A stretch of DNA of 64,000 nt, taken from Hyphomicrobiales bacterium. GTDB lineage: Bacteria > Pseudomonadota > Alphaproteobacteria > Rhizobiales > Xanthobacteraceae. The stretch lies in contig JACPOA010000031.1 of NCBI GenBank assembly GCA_016185205.1, positions 124,001 to 188,000 of the forward strand, written 5' to 3'. Of the stretch, positions 9,070 to 17,407 are shown piece by piece (position 1 is the first letter of the stretch; the number at the start of each line of letters is the position of its first letter). A model generated the notes under the pieces. That model was not told the DNA's origin and searched no databases. It was given only the letters and a program-made list of their open reading frames with translations. A program made the position numbers and the translations under genes.

Positions 9070-10349
9070 ACTTCAAGCGATCGCCGGAGGTGGCGATACC
9101 AGCGGCCTGCGGCGTCGATCCGCATGCGGCGCCCGGTGCGCTGATTGTCGGCGGAGCGCATGTCAGCATCGGTGTCGCCCGTAGTCTCGGACGCCATGGA
9201 ATTCCGGTGTGGCTGCTGGCCAATCATCCGATCGCGACCTTCTCGCGTTACGTGCAACGCAGCTTCGACTGGCCTGGCGCCGATCACGAGCACGGCGTTT
9301 CGTCGATCATCGACATTGCCACTCGACACGGCTTGAACGGATGGGTCCTGATTGCGACCGGCGACGAGGATATGCGCATGATCGCGCAGAACCATGCCTT
9401 GTTAGCATCGCACCTGCGTGTGGCGACCCCGAATTGGGACACCGTCCAATGGATGTACGACAAGCGCCTCACCTATCAGCGCGCGGCGTCGCTCGGCATC
9501 GATTGCCCTTGGAGCTTCCAGCCTCGCGACTTGGATGAAGTGCAGCGACTGAATTGTCGCTTCCCGGTCATCCTCAAGCCCGCGTATCGCAAAGGCGCCG
9601 ACGAATTCACCCAGGCCAAAGCCTGGAAAGCGGACACCCGCGACTCGTTGCTTTCGCTTTATCAACGGGCCGCCGCGCTGGTCGGCAACGATGCGGTGAT
9701 CGTGCAGGAGTGGATCCCCGGCAGCGGAGAAGCGCAATTTTCGTATGCCGGTCTGTGGGATCGTGGCGAACCGATCGCCTCGCTGGTCGCCCGGCGCACG
9801 CGCCAACACCCGATCGATTTCGGTCGATCGAGCACGTTCGTCGAAACCATCGAGCAGGATCAGATCGAACAGCTGGCTGGCCGCTTCCTGAAGTCGCTCG
9901 ACTACACTGGCGTTGTCGAGGTTGAATTCAAGCACGATCGGCGCGATGGGCAATACAAGCTTCTGGACGTCAACGGACGGTTCTGGACGTGGAACGGCCT
10001 CGGCGCGCTTGCCGGCGTCGACTTTCCTTATCTGGCATGGCGGCAAGCTATCGGCCAAACCGTCGCGCCTGCGCGCGCCAGGACCGGCGTGGCGTGGATG
10101 CACGCCAGCCGCGATATCGTCGCCGCATATCAAGAACTAGCGCGCGGCGCTATCACCGTGCGCGATTATCTCGCCGGTTTTCGCCAGCCATTGGCTTTTG
10201 CGAATTTTGCGCTCGATGACCCGCTACCGGCGATCGTTGAAATTCCGGTGGCGGCCTGGAATCGAATCACCCATGGCGGCAAGGAGCGCGCCGACACAAT
10301 GCGCGCGAAAGAATGCGCGGCTGGCTTGCCGGCCTCCGGGCCATCGTAG
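9066..10349 (+). CDS. ATP-grasp domain protein (carboxylate-amine ligase-like)
   Basis: A 427-residue cytosolic protein. The N-terminal region has a GALIVGGAHVSIGVARSLGR pre-ATP-grasp fold. The ATP-grasp core contains RFPVILKPAYRKG (lysine that contacts ATP), VIVQEWIPGSGEAQFS, GVVEVEFKHD and YKLLDVNGRFW, the last being the metal-binding E/N region near residue 300. Such enzymes join a carboxylate to an amine with ATP. It is translationally coupled to the upstream flavin oxidoreductase, and no other pathway gene adjoins. Product unknown. Confidence 0.85.
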   Translation: MNFKRSPEVAIPAACGVDPHAAPGALIVGGAHVSIGVARSLGRHGIPVWLLANHPIATFSRYVQRSFDWPGADHEHGVSSIIDIATRHGLNGWVLIATGDEDMRMIAQNHALLASHLRVATPNWDTVQWMYDKRLTYQRAASLGIDCPWSFQPRDLDEVQRLNCRFPVILKPAYRKGADEFTQAKAWKADTRDSLLSLYQRAAALVGNDAVIVQEWIPGSGEAQFSYAGLWDRGEPIASLVARRTRQHPIDFGRSSTFVETIEQDQIEQLAGRFLKSLDYTGVVEVEFKHDRRDGQYKLLDVNGRFWTWNGLGALAGVDFPYLAWRQAIGQTVAPARARTGVAWMHASRDIVAAYQELARGAITVRDYLAGFRQPLAFANFALDDPLPAIVEIPVAAWNRITHGGKERADTMRAKECAAGLPASGPS

Positions 10350-10352
10350 ACT

Positions 10353-10378
10353 TAGCGAACGATCCGGCGTGATCGCTA
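10353..10378. terminator. Short hairpin between convergent genes
   Basis: TAGCGA (10353-10358) pairs with TCGCTA (10373-10378), with GATCC inside, lying between the ATP-grasp stop and the phbB stop. It includes the phbB stop codon and has no T-run, so it is only a weak bidirectional terminator candidate. Confidence 0.35.
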
Positions 10379-11101
10379 GATACAATACTGCCCGCCATTG
10401 ATGGTGATGGTCGAGCCGGTCATCAGCCCGGCGTCGTCACTGGCCAGGAACACCACGCAGCGCGCGACTTCTTCCGGCTCGCCCAGCCGGCCGATCGGAA
10501 TCTGCGGCAGGATGTTCTTTTCCAGCACCTCTTTCGGCACCGCCTGCACCATTTCGGTGTTGGTGTAGCCCGGGCAGATCGCGTTCACCGTGATGCCGGA
10601 ACGCGCACTCTCCTGCGCCAGCGCCTTGGTGAAGCCGAGTTCGCCGGCCTTTGAGGCGGAATAATTGGTCTGTCCCATCTGGCCCTTCTGGCCGTTGACC
10701 GACGAGATGGTGATGATGCGGCCGAACTTGCGCGCGCGCATGCCTTCGATCAGCGGCCGGCACATGTTGAACAGCGAGCCGAGATTGGTATTGATCACCT
10801 GCGTCCATTGCTCGGGCTTCATGCGGTGGAACATGGAGTCGCGGGTGATGCCGGCATTGTTGACTAGCACCTCGATCGGGCCCACCTCGGCCTCGACTTT
10901 TTTGATGCCCTCGGCACAGGCCTCGTAGGACGAGACGTCCCACTTGAACACCGGAATGCCGGTTTCCGATTTGAATTTTTGCGCGGCCTCGTCGTTGCCG
11001 CCGTAATTGGCCGCGACCTTGTAGCCCGCAGCCTTCATTGCTTTCGAAATCGCGGCGCCAATGCCGCGAGTGCCACCGGTAACCAGCGCAACGCGTGACA
11101 T
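10376..11101 (-). CDS. phbB: Acetoacetyl-CoA reductase (PHB synthesis)
   Basis: NADPH-dependent reduction of acetoacetyl-CoA to (R)-3-hydroxybutyryl-CoA, the second step of polyhydroxybutyrate synthesis. A 241-residue SDR with the TGGTRGIG cofactor loop at the N-terminus, NNAGITRD, the active-site SSVNGQKGQMGQTNYSASK (Ser, Tyr-x-x-x-Lys) and NAICPGYTNTEMV. The ATG at 11101 was chosen over the longer frame because AGGGAGAG lies 8 bases upstream and the family starts with M-S-R-x-ALVTGG. Downstream of phbA on the same strand, 171 bases away; probably co-expressed. Confidence 0.96.
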   Translation of the reverse strand: MSRVALVTGGTRGIGAAISKAMKAAGYKVAANYGGNDEAAQKFKSETGIPVFKWDVSSYEACAEGIKKVEAEVGPIEVLVNNAGITRDSMFHRMKPEQWTQVINTNLGSLFNMCRPLIEGMRARKFGRIITISSVNGQKGQMGQTNYSASKAGELGFTKALAQESARSGITVNAICPGYTNTEMVQAVPKEVLEKNILPQIPIGRLGEPEEVARCVVFLASDDAGLMTGSTITINGGQYCI

Positions 11102-11210
11102 GTCCAACTCTCCCTGAATTGTTATTTTTATCAATCATGGCCGGATCGAGCCGGCCATGACGTAGATCACCAAGTGCGTTTCGCGCGGCTCAGCCGCGCT
11201 CCACGCACAT

Positions 11211-11290
11211 GCCTTGGTATGTCTTCGCCCTTTCAGCGCTCGACACACATGCCTTGGTGTGTCTTCGCCCTTTCAGCGCTCGACACACAT
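11211..11290. repeat. Two tandem 40-base copies spanning the phbA 3' end
   Basis: Unit 11211-11250 is repeated at 11251-11290 with a single mismatch (A at 11219, G at 11259). The right copy contains the last codons and stop of phbA; the left copy duplicates them outside the gene. A degraded third partial unit (CAGCCGCGCTCCACGCACAT) precedes at 11191-11210. It lies between phbA and phbB and probably arose by slippage. Confidence 0.85.
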
Positions 11291-12448
11291 AGCAATTCCC
11301 ATACCACCGCCGATGCAGAGCGTGGCCAAGCCCTTCTTGGCATTACGCTTCTGCATCTCGTACAGCAGCGTGGTCAAGATGCGCGCGCCGGAAGCGCCGA
11401 TCGGATGGCCGATGGCGATGGCGCCGCCATTGACGTTGACCTTGCCGGTGTCCCAGCCGAGGTCCTTGTTGACCGCGCAGGCTTGCGCGGCGAAGGCCTC
11501 GTTGGCTTCCACCAGGTCGAGATCCTCGTGCTTCCAGCCGGCTTTCTTGAGCGCCGCGCGCGAGGCCGGAATTGGGCCGGTGCCCATGATCGAGGGATCG
11601 ACGCCGGCTTGCGCCCACGACACGATGCGCGCCAGCGGCGTCTTGCCGAGCTTGGCGGCCTCGGAGGCCCTCATCAGCACCACGGCGGCGGCACCGTCAT
11701 TGATGCCGGAGGCGCTGCCCGCGGTCACCGTGCCTTCCTTGTCGAAGGCCGGGCGCAGCTTGGCAAGCCCGTCGAGCGTGACGCCAGCTTTCGGATATTC
11801 GTCGGTGTCCACCACGATGTCGCCCTTGCGCGACTTGATGGTCACGGTGGCGATCTCGTCCTTGAACTTGCCGGCCTTCATGGCGGCTTCCGCCTTGTTC
11901 TGCGAGCGAACCGCGAATTCGTCCTGCTGCGCGCGCGTGATCTGCCACTGCTTGGCGACGTTTTCCGCGGTGACGCCCATGTGATAGCCGTTGAAGGCGT
12001 CCCACAGCCCGTCCTTGATCATGGTATCGACCATTTCGAACGCGCCCATCTTCACGCCGTTGCGCAGATGCTGGCAGTGCGGCGCCATGCTCATCGATTC
12101 CTGGCCGCCGGCCACCACGATCTCGCTGTCGCCATTGAGGATCGCCTGATAGCCGAGCGCGACCGCACGCAAGCCGGAACCGCATAGCTGGTTCACGCCC
12201 CATGCAGGGCTCTCGACCGGAATCCCGGCCGCAATCGAGGCCTGCCGCGCCGGGTTCTGGCCCTGACCGGCGCTGAGGATCTGCCCCATGATCACCTCGC
12301 TGACGCGGCCACCCTCGACCCCCGCCCGCTTCAGCGCTTCCTGAATCGCGACTTTTCCCAGTTCATGAGCCGGCAAATTGGCAAATGCCCCGTTGAAGGC
12401 GCCAACAGGGGTGCGGGCGGCGCTTACGATGACGATGTCGTCTTTCAT
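11273..12448 (-). CDS. phbA: Acetyl-CoA C-acetyltransferase (beta-ketothiolase)
   Basis: Condenses two acetyl-CoA to acetoacetyl-CoA, the first PHB step. The 391-residue thiolase has the nucleophilic Cys89 in [27 protein letters not shown] with the catalytic His, and the second Cys in TLCIGGGMG near the C-terminus. The start [16 protein letters not shown] is canonical and preceded by CAGGAGTC. It pairs with phbB downstream and is divergent from phaR, the PHB regulator; the 259-base gap between them should hold both promoters. Confidence 0.96.
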   Translation of the reverse strand: MKDDIVIVSAARTPVGAFNGAFANLPAHELGKVAIQEALKRAGVEGGRVSEVIMGQILSAGQGQNPARQASIAAGIPVESPAWGVNQLCGSGLRAVALGYQAILNGDSEIVVAGGQESMSMAPHCQHLRNGVKMGAFEMVDTMIKDGLWDAFNGYHMGVTAENVAKQWQITRAQQDEFAVRSQNKAEAAMKAGKFKDEIATVTIKSRKGDIVVDTDEYPKAGVTLDGLAKLRPAFDKEGTVTAGSASGINDGAAAVVLMRASEAAKLGKTPLARIVSWAQAGVDPSIMGTGPIPASRAALKKAGWKHEDLDLVEANEAFAAQACAVNKDLGWDTGKVNVNGGAIAIGHPIGASGARILTTLLYEMQKRNAKKGLATLCIGGGMGIAMCVER

Positions 12449-12707
12449 TCAAGACTCCTGTTGCGATCGGTTGCGGGCAAGACTCGCACATGAGGGCCCG
12501 GCTATCTGGCACTGCCGCATCCTCGGCAGACCGGGCAACCCTGTCAATCATGGACGTCTTGAGAATAGCCGCAAGAATTGGCGCTTTTTTGATATTTCTC
12601 AAGTCTTGCCGCACTGCCCGCTTTGCCTCCCGCGCCGCCACAAAACGGTGGCCCCTGCAACCGGAAAACGGTTATGCTCAAGTCCTGGGCAGGGGAACGT
12701 GATCCAC

Positions 12708-13280
12708 ATGGCAGAAGAAAAAGAGCCGGTCACAATCAAGAAATACGCCAACCGGCGGCTCTACAATACCGGGACCAGCACCTACGTAACGCTCGAGGAC
12801 CTCGCCACCATGGTCAAGAATGGCGAGGACTTTGTCGTGTTCGACGCCAAGACCGGCGAGGACATCACGCGCTCGGTGCTGGCGCAGATCATCTTCGAGC
12901 AGGAGAACAAGGAAGGGCAGAGCCTGCTGCCGATTGCCTTCCTGCGGCAATTGATCCGCTTCTACGGCGACAGCATGCAGATGCTGGTGCCGCGCTTCCT
13001 CGAACAATCGATGCAATCGCTCACCAGCCAGCAGGGCAAGTTCCGCGAGCAGATCACGCAGGCCTTCGGCGTTGGCGGCTTCGGAACGCTTGAGGATCAG
13101 GTGCGGCGGAATATGGAAATGTTCGAAAAGACCTTCGCCATGTTCGCACCGCCCTTCGCGCGCGGCCAGGGCAAGCCGGCTGGCGACAAGCCGCCAGGCG
13201 GCGGCAGCGAGATGGACGAACTCAAGCGGCAGCTCGACGAGATGCAGAAGCGGCTCGATAAATTGGGCGTCAAGGAATAA
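12708..13280 (+). CDS. phaR: Polyhydroxyalkanoate synthesis repressor PhaR
   Basis: DNA- and PHB-binding repressor of phasin and PHB genes. A 190-residue protein with the PHB/PHA accumulation DNA-binding domain at residues about 6-67 (IKKYANRRLYNT, TYVTLEDLATMV, DFVVFDAKTGEDITRSVL), the PHB-binding repeat region LLPIAFLRQLIRFYGDSM, and a C-terminal coiled-coil (MDELKRQLDEMQKRLDKL). The ATG at 12708 is preferred; AGGGGA lies 11 bases upstream, while the GTG at 12699 would sit too close. Divergent from phbA. Confidence 0.96.
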   Translation: MAEEKEPVTIKKYANRRLYNTGTSTYVTLEDLATMVKNGEDFVVFDAKTGEDITRSVLAQIIFEQENKEGQSLLPIAFLRQLIRFYGDSMQMLVPRFLEQSMQSLTSQQGKFREQITQAFGVGGFGTLEDQVRRNMEMFEKTFAMFAPPFARGQGKPAGDKPPGGGSEMDELKRQLDEMQKRLDKLGVKE

Positions 13281-13286
13281 ATTTAG

Positions 13287-14987
13287 CTACCCCGTCGCGG
13301 CGCGATCCGTCCCGGCCGTCCACGACCGCTCGCGGGTGGCGAGCCCGATCAACGCGCCTTGCAGGAAATCGCAGCCCCAGCCCGCCAGCAACTGCGCGGC
13401 CTCCTCGTCCTGCACCCATTCGGCGACGGTCTTGAGACCGAGCCGGCGCGCCAGATCGATCAGCGTCTGCACGAAGGCGCGGTCGTCGCTCGACTTCACG
13501 ATGTTCTGCACGAAGGCGCCATCGATTTTCACGATATCGACGCCGAGCTTGCGCAGATTGCGGAACGAGGTGTGGCCGGCGCCGAAATCGTCGATGGCGA
13601 TGCGGCAGCCGAGATCCTTCACGCGGCTGACGAAGCCGCGCGTGTCGTCGACGTCCTGGATTGCCGCGGTTTCGGTGATCTCGATGATGAGCCGCTCGGC
13701 CACGCCGGCATCCGTACGCAGCAGCGCGCCGAGGCCCGTCCACCAGTCCGGATCGACGGTGGAGGCCGGCGAAACATTGACACTCGCCACCAGGCTGGGC
13801 GAAGCAACCAACTCGTTCACCACCAGCTCGAGCACGCGATAATCCAGCATGCGCACCAACCCGAGCCGCTCGGCCACCGGGACAATGTCGTTGGCCTGCG
13901 CTATGGAGCCGTCGCTGCGATCAACCCGTATCAGGCCTTCGTAGAACGCGACCTTGCGGCTTTGCGCCTCCACCACCGGCTCGAAGGCCAGCCCGATCCG
14001 CCGCTCGTTGAGGGCGGCCACGATCTCGTCGGTGGCGCGCACGCTTTCGCGGCGTAACGCGTCGCGCTCGACACTCGGCCGATAAGGCAGGAAGGAGCCG
14101 TGGCGCTTGGCGCGCGCGGCGTGCAGCGCGTCCTGCGCGCGGCTGAGGATTTCCGGCACGCTGCGGGCGTGGCGCGGCGCCGTCACCCCGCCGATCGTCA
14201 CCGTCACCGCCACCGGACCAGCGGCGGTGATCATAGGCTCGTCGCGTACGCCGGCGAGCAGCCGATCGGCGGCGACCGCCAGCTCGTCGGGCGTGCAACT
14301 GGTCAGCACCACGCCGAATTTGTTGCCGGAGACGCGGCCGAAATGATCCTTGCCGCGCATGCGCGCGCGAATGCGCTTGGCGACCTGCGCGATCACATCG
14401 TCGGTGGTCTGGAAGCCATAGGCTTCGTTGAGCCGGCCGAGATGGTCGACGGCGACCAGCAGGAAACCGCATGAACTGCGGAATTTCACGGCCTCGTCGA
14501 GCGTGGCGCCAAGCAACTCGGTCAAGCGCGCGCGGTTGAGTTCGCCGGTCAGCTCATCAAAATTTGCGAGCTGCAGCAGCTTGCGTTCGCGTTCGTGGCG
14601 CATGGTGATGACGCGCACGGTTCCGATCGCGCGCAGCGGCTTGCCGTCCGATCCGGCGAACCAGCGGCCAGTGTCTTCCAGCCAGACTTTCTCGTCGCCG
14701 CGCTTGAGCGCGTACTGCACCTGATAGGACACGCCGTCGCCGCTGTCGCGCTGGGTGGCCTGCTGCATCACGTCGACGCGGCTTTGACCGCCTTCGGCGT
14801 CGATGTGCCGCGCGTAAGTCTGGCCGGTGGCGATATCGCCGATGTCGGCCAGCCCAAGCACCGCCGCGGCATTGCCGCTCCAGCTCAGGGCGTCGCTGTC
14901 GAGGCGCCAGTCATAGGCGACGTCGCCGATCGACCGCAGAATCTCCGCGGCGTCCGGGACACCGGCCGGTTGATCGAAACGGGTCAC
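13287..14987 (-). CDS. GGDEF/EAL protein with PAS-like sensor; probable c-di-GMP phosphodiesterase
   Basis: About 566 residues: an N-terminal PAS-like region (about 10-130), a GGDEF domain (about 145-300) and an EAL domain (about 320-555). The GGDEF signature is degenerate (RVSGNKFGVV, i.e. SGNKF), so cyclase activity is unlikely. The EAL domain reads YEGLIRV but keeps IEITETA, IDDFGAGHTSF, VKIDGAFV and TVAEWVQ, so cyclic-di-GMP hydrolysis is plausible. No membrane segment is seen. GTG at 14987 follows AGGGGCGAGC; an upstream TTG at 15065 would add 26 residues. Convergent with phaR, only 6 bases apart. Confidence 0.9.
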   Translation of the reverse strand: MTRFDQPAGVPDAAEILRSIGDVAYDWRLDSDALSWSGNAAAVLGLADIGDIATGQTYARHIDAEGGQSRVDVMQQATQRDSGDGVSYQVQYALKRGDEKVWLEDTGRWFAGSDGKPLRAIGTVRVITMRHERERKLLQLANFDELTGELNRARLTELLGATLDEAVKFRSSCGFLLVAVDHLGRLNEAYGFQTTDDVIAQVAKRIRARMRGKDHFGRVSGNKFGVVLTSCTPDELAVAADRLLAGVRDEPMITAAGPVAVTVTIGGVTAPRHARSVPEILSRAQDALHAARAKRHGSFLPYRPSVERDALRRESVRATDEIVAALNERRIGLAFEPVVEAQSRKVAFYEGLIRVDRSDGSIAQANDIVPVAERLGLVRMLDYRVLELVVNELVASPSLVASVNVSPASTVDPDWWTGLGALLRTDAGVAERLIIEITETAAIQDVDDTRGFVSRVKDLGCRIAIDDFGAGHTSFRNLRKLGVDIVKIDGAFVQNIVKSSDDRAFVQTLIDLARRLGLKTVAEWVQDEEAAQLLAGWGCDFLQGALIGLATRERSWTAGTDRAATG

Positions 14988-15102
14988 GCTCGCCCCTTTT
15001 TGGAACGCCACGTCGCGCCGGGCGTTGCCTTTCGGAAATGGATGCAGCGCCCAAACTACTGACAATCCTTAAACAATTAGAAAAAACCGCGGATTGCCAG
15101 GC

Positions 15103-15118
15103 GTTAAGCGCGATTAAC
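15103..15118. promoter_or_regulatory. GTTAA-N6-TTAAC dyad, possible CtrA-like site
   Basis: GTTAAGCGCGATTAAC lies in the 204-base gap between the divergent GGDEF/EAL gene and a small hypothetical gene. It resembles the alphaproteobacterial CtrA site TTAA-N7-TTAA, but the spacer is one base short. Weak. Confidence 0.25.
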
Positions 15119-15191
15119 GGCCAACGGCACAGCTCTTGCCAATCATAGGGCGGACAAGGGCGCCTTGTCCCGAATCGAGACAGGCAACGTT

Positions 15192-15470
15192 ATGCGTATT
15201 GGTGCGATCACGACAGCGGGTTCACGGCAGGATGGCCGGCCGGAGCAGGGCGCCGAGGCAGCGCCGGCCGGCGAAAGCCGTGCGCTGGTCGCACTGACCC
15301 CCGCGGCCGCCACGGTCAAGCCGTCCGATAGCCATCGCCAGGCGGCGTTCCTCGCCCATCTCATTGCCACCAAAGGTCAGTTGCCGCAAACGCGCGAGCG
15401 CCGACGCGCCGAGCCGACCGAGGCCATCGCGGCCTATCGGGCCGGCGCGAAGCTGTCGAGACATATTTAA
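15192..15470 (+). CDS. Small conserved-looking hypothetical protein
   Basis: A 92-residue protein starting MRIGAITTAG at 15192 (an upstream GTG/TTG start would add 9 residues). It is Ala-rich and polar, with a C-terminal block DSHRQAAFLAHLIATKGQLP, QTRERRRAEPTEAIAAYRAG that looks conserved and helical. No signal peptide or membrane segment is seen. It is divergent from the c-di-GMP protein. It resembles small unannotated alphaproteobacterial proteins; function not recognised. Confidence 0.6.
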   Translation: MRIGAITTAGSRQDGRPEQGAEAAPAGESRALVALTPAAATVKPSDSHRQAAFLAHLIATKGQLPQTRERRRAEPTEAIAAYRAGAKLSRHI

Positions 15471-15753
15471 GCGCATCCTGATAAATCGAGGCCGATCGGC
15501 CGCGGCCAGTCGATGTCCGGTTGGGAACTCATTACGGACTCAATCCGACATTGCGCCGAGTCCGAAGAGCGCCAAGCACCAACCTTCGACGAAATCTATT
15601 TTTCAAAACAACATCTGTTGAATTGCATCGGGATTTCATATCTGCATTCTGTCGTTGATGGGGTGCTGCTGATGCAAATGCGGCACCTTTGTCATAGCGC
15701 TACGAATTTGCGCGCAGCACTACGCAAGTACCGCGCGGATCGTTATCTACAAT

Positions 15754-16611
15754 TTGCGGGGCTTACCTATTCGGATTCTTGAGGACCTTTTTGTCCTGAG
15801 TGCTGTACTGGCAGCACTGCTGCCGCTCCTTACGGCCGGGATTTTAACCGGCTGCATCGGCGGCACGATCGGCATTCGATCTGCCGGTAGCGCGATCGCG
15901 CTTGCCTTCGTCATTGCCCATCTGTCGATCCTCGGCTGGCCGCCGCTGCCGCCGGATTCTTCATTGCAAAAGATCGTCTATATCGCACTGATTGGCCTTT
16001 TCCTCGGCGTCGTGCTGGATCTTCTGATCGATCGCGCACCGATAAGGCCAGTGGCACTTATTTGGCCCGGCGTAATAATTGCCTGGCTCGGGTGGCGGCA
16101 GTTGCTTGGCCTTGAAGTGCCCGATCTCGCGCGGCTTGTCCTCGTCTGGTTCGTCGGCGCCTTTGTCTTCGATCGTCTGCTGGCGCTTCGTACGGCCGAG
16201 ATTGTCGCCCCAACGATGGTGCTCGTGGCTGGGATTGGGATGAGCGCTATCGCCATGATCGGCACCGCCGCCTCGCTGAGCCAGCTTGCCGCGGCGGTCG
16301 CGGCGGCAACGGGCGGCTTCCTGTTGTGGAACTGGCCGAGACAGCGTTACCCGTTTTCGATGGCCGCACTATTCGGTGCGGCCAGCGCCTTGTTCGGCGT
16401 CGGGGCGACGATCGTGCTGTTCACGCGTGCCAGTTCGCTCGCACTCGCGATCTTGCTCTTGATATTTGTCGCCGGTTCCATCCGGGACAGGCTGCCGCTT
16501 TGCAGTAAACCGGTCTGGGGTCCCATCGCATTCGGCGCAATCGCCGCAATAACCGCGCTATTGGCGATTGCCGTCGCCTTTTTTGTCGCACCGGGATCGA
16601 CGGACTACTGA
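15754..16611 (+). CDS. Polytopic membrane protein of unknown function
   Basis: A 285-residue, very hydrophobic protein with roughly eight to nine predicted transmembrane stretches (for example LSAVLAALLPLLTAGIL, IYIALIGLFLGVVLDLLI-like, VLVWFVGAFVFDRLL, ALAILLLIFVAGSI, ITALLAIAVAFFVA). No recognised motif. The start is a TTG with a poor ribosome-binding site, so the N-terminus is uncertain. The 280 bases upstream are noticeably AT-richer than the surroundings, which may mean acquired DNA or a promoter. It stands alone before the YceI gene. Confidence 0.65.
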   Translation: MRGLPIRILEDLFVLSAVLAALLPLLTAGILTGCIGGTIGIRSAGSAIALAFVIAHLSILGWPPLPPDSSLQKIVYIALIGLFLGVVLDLLIDRAPIRPVALIWPGVIIAWLGWRQLLGLEVPDLARLVLVWFVGAFVFDRLLALRTAEIVAPTMVLVAGIGMSAIAMIGTAASLSQLAAAVAAATGGFLLWNWPRQRYPFSMAALFGAASALFGVGATIVLFTRASSLALAILLLIFVAGSIRDRLPLCSKPVWGPIAFGAIAAITALLAIAVAFFVAPGSTDY

Positions 16612-16690
16612 TCCAGGTCCGGGGTTATTATTCCGATAATGGTGCTCTGGAAAACCAAGTTCAACATTCGTTCAAAAAAGGAAGGTCTCC

Positions 16691-17272
16691 ATGCGTTTGA
16701 GTAGTTTTGCTGGGATCACGGCAGTCGTTGTCGCATTGGCTGCCACACCCATGGCTGCCGTGGCGGATACATTCGCCGTCAACAAGCCGCACACCATCGT
16801 TGCCTTCACCGTCGACCGCCTGGGCCTGACCAAGATGCTGGGCTCGTTCAGCAAGGTCGACGGCGAGTTCACAATCGATCGCGACAATCCGGTTGCCTCG
16901 AGCGCCAGCCTGACGATCGATACGGCAAGCCTATACACCGGCTTCGAAGCCCGGGACAAACATCTGCGGTCGCCGGATTTCTTCAATGTTCAGGAATTTC
17001 CTGAGATGAAATTCGTGAGCACCAAGGTCGAACGGACCGGCGAAAAAACGGCGAAGGTGACCGGCAATTTGACTCTGCTCGGTGTGACCAAGCCGGTCAC
17101 CCTCGATGTGGTGCTCAATAACATCAAGACGGACGCCCGGACCAAGAAAGACCTTGCCGGATTCTCCGCGCAGGGGACGCTCAAGCGTTCCGATTTCGGA
17201 ATGAAATACCTGGTGGGCGCGATCAGCGACGACGTCACGCTGATGGTCGAGTTGCTGGGGGACGCCAAGTAG
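16691..17272 (+). CDS. YceI family periplasmic lipid-binding-like protein
   Basis: A 193-residue protein. The N-terminal signal peptide (hydrophobic VVVALAATPMAAVA, cleavage near residue 25) is followed by a single YceI beta-barrel: FAVNKPHTIVAFTVDRLGL, MLGSFSKVDGEF, SASLTIDTASLYTG, HLRSPDFFNVQEFPEMKF, GNLTLLGVTKPVTLDV and FSAQGTLKRSDFGMKYL. YceI proteins bind isoprenoid-like lipids in the periplasm. A strong GGAAGG lies 6 bases before the ATG. It appears monocistronic, ending at a hairpin shared with the convergent ggt gene. Confidence 0.94.
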   Translation: MRLSSFAGITAVVVALAATPMAAVADTFAVNKPHTIVAFTVDRLGLTKMLGSFSKVDGEFTIDRDNPVASSASLTIDTASLYTGFEARDKHLRSPDFFNVQEFPEMKFVSTKVERTGEKTAKVTGNLTLLGVTKPVTLDVVLNNIKTDARTKKDLAGFSAQGTLKRSDFGMKYLVGAISDDVTLMVELLGDAK

Positions 17273-17338
17273 CTTTCTGGATTGACAGGAACTGACCGAC
17301 GAGGTCGCAGTCCCCCGGATCAGCGACGCACCACTGCT

Positions 17339-17375
17339 CCCTAGCGCGTCGAAGACGGCGTAGACGCGCTTAGGG
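17339..17375. terminator. Hairpin between convergent yceI-like and ggt genes
   Basis: CCCTAGCGCGTC (17339-17350) pairs with GACGCGCTTAGGG (17363-17375) with one bulged T. It sits 66 bases after the YceI stop and 32 bases after the ggt stop in the other direction. There is no T-run; a bidirectional terminator or REP element is inferred. Confidence 0.5.
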
Positions 17376-17407
17376 CTGCGTGTTGCGCCGCGTCCGGGGA
17401 ACGCTGC

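Noticed and set aside
15513-15782. 89-codon plus-strand frame before the membrane protein
   Set aside because: Overlaps the membrane protein start, has no family features and lies in an AT-rich intergenic patch.
16640-16680. Possible EcfG-type promoter (GGAAA...CGTT) before the YceI gene
   Set aside because: The -35 lacks the final C and the spacer is one base short of the usual 16-17; too weak to annotate.
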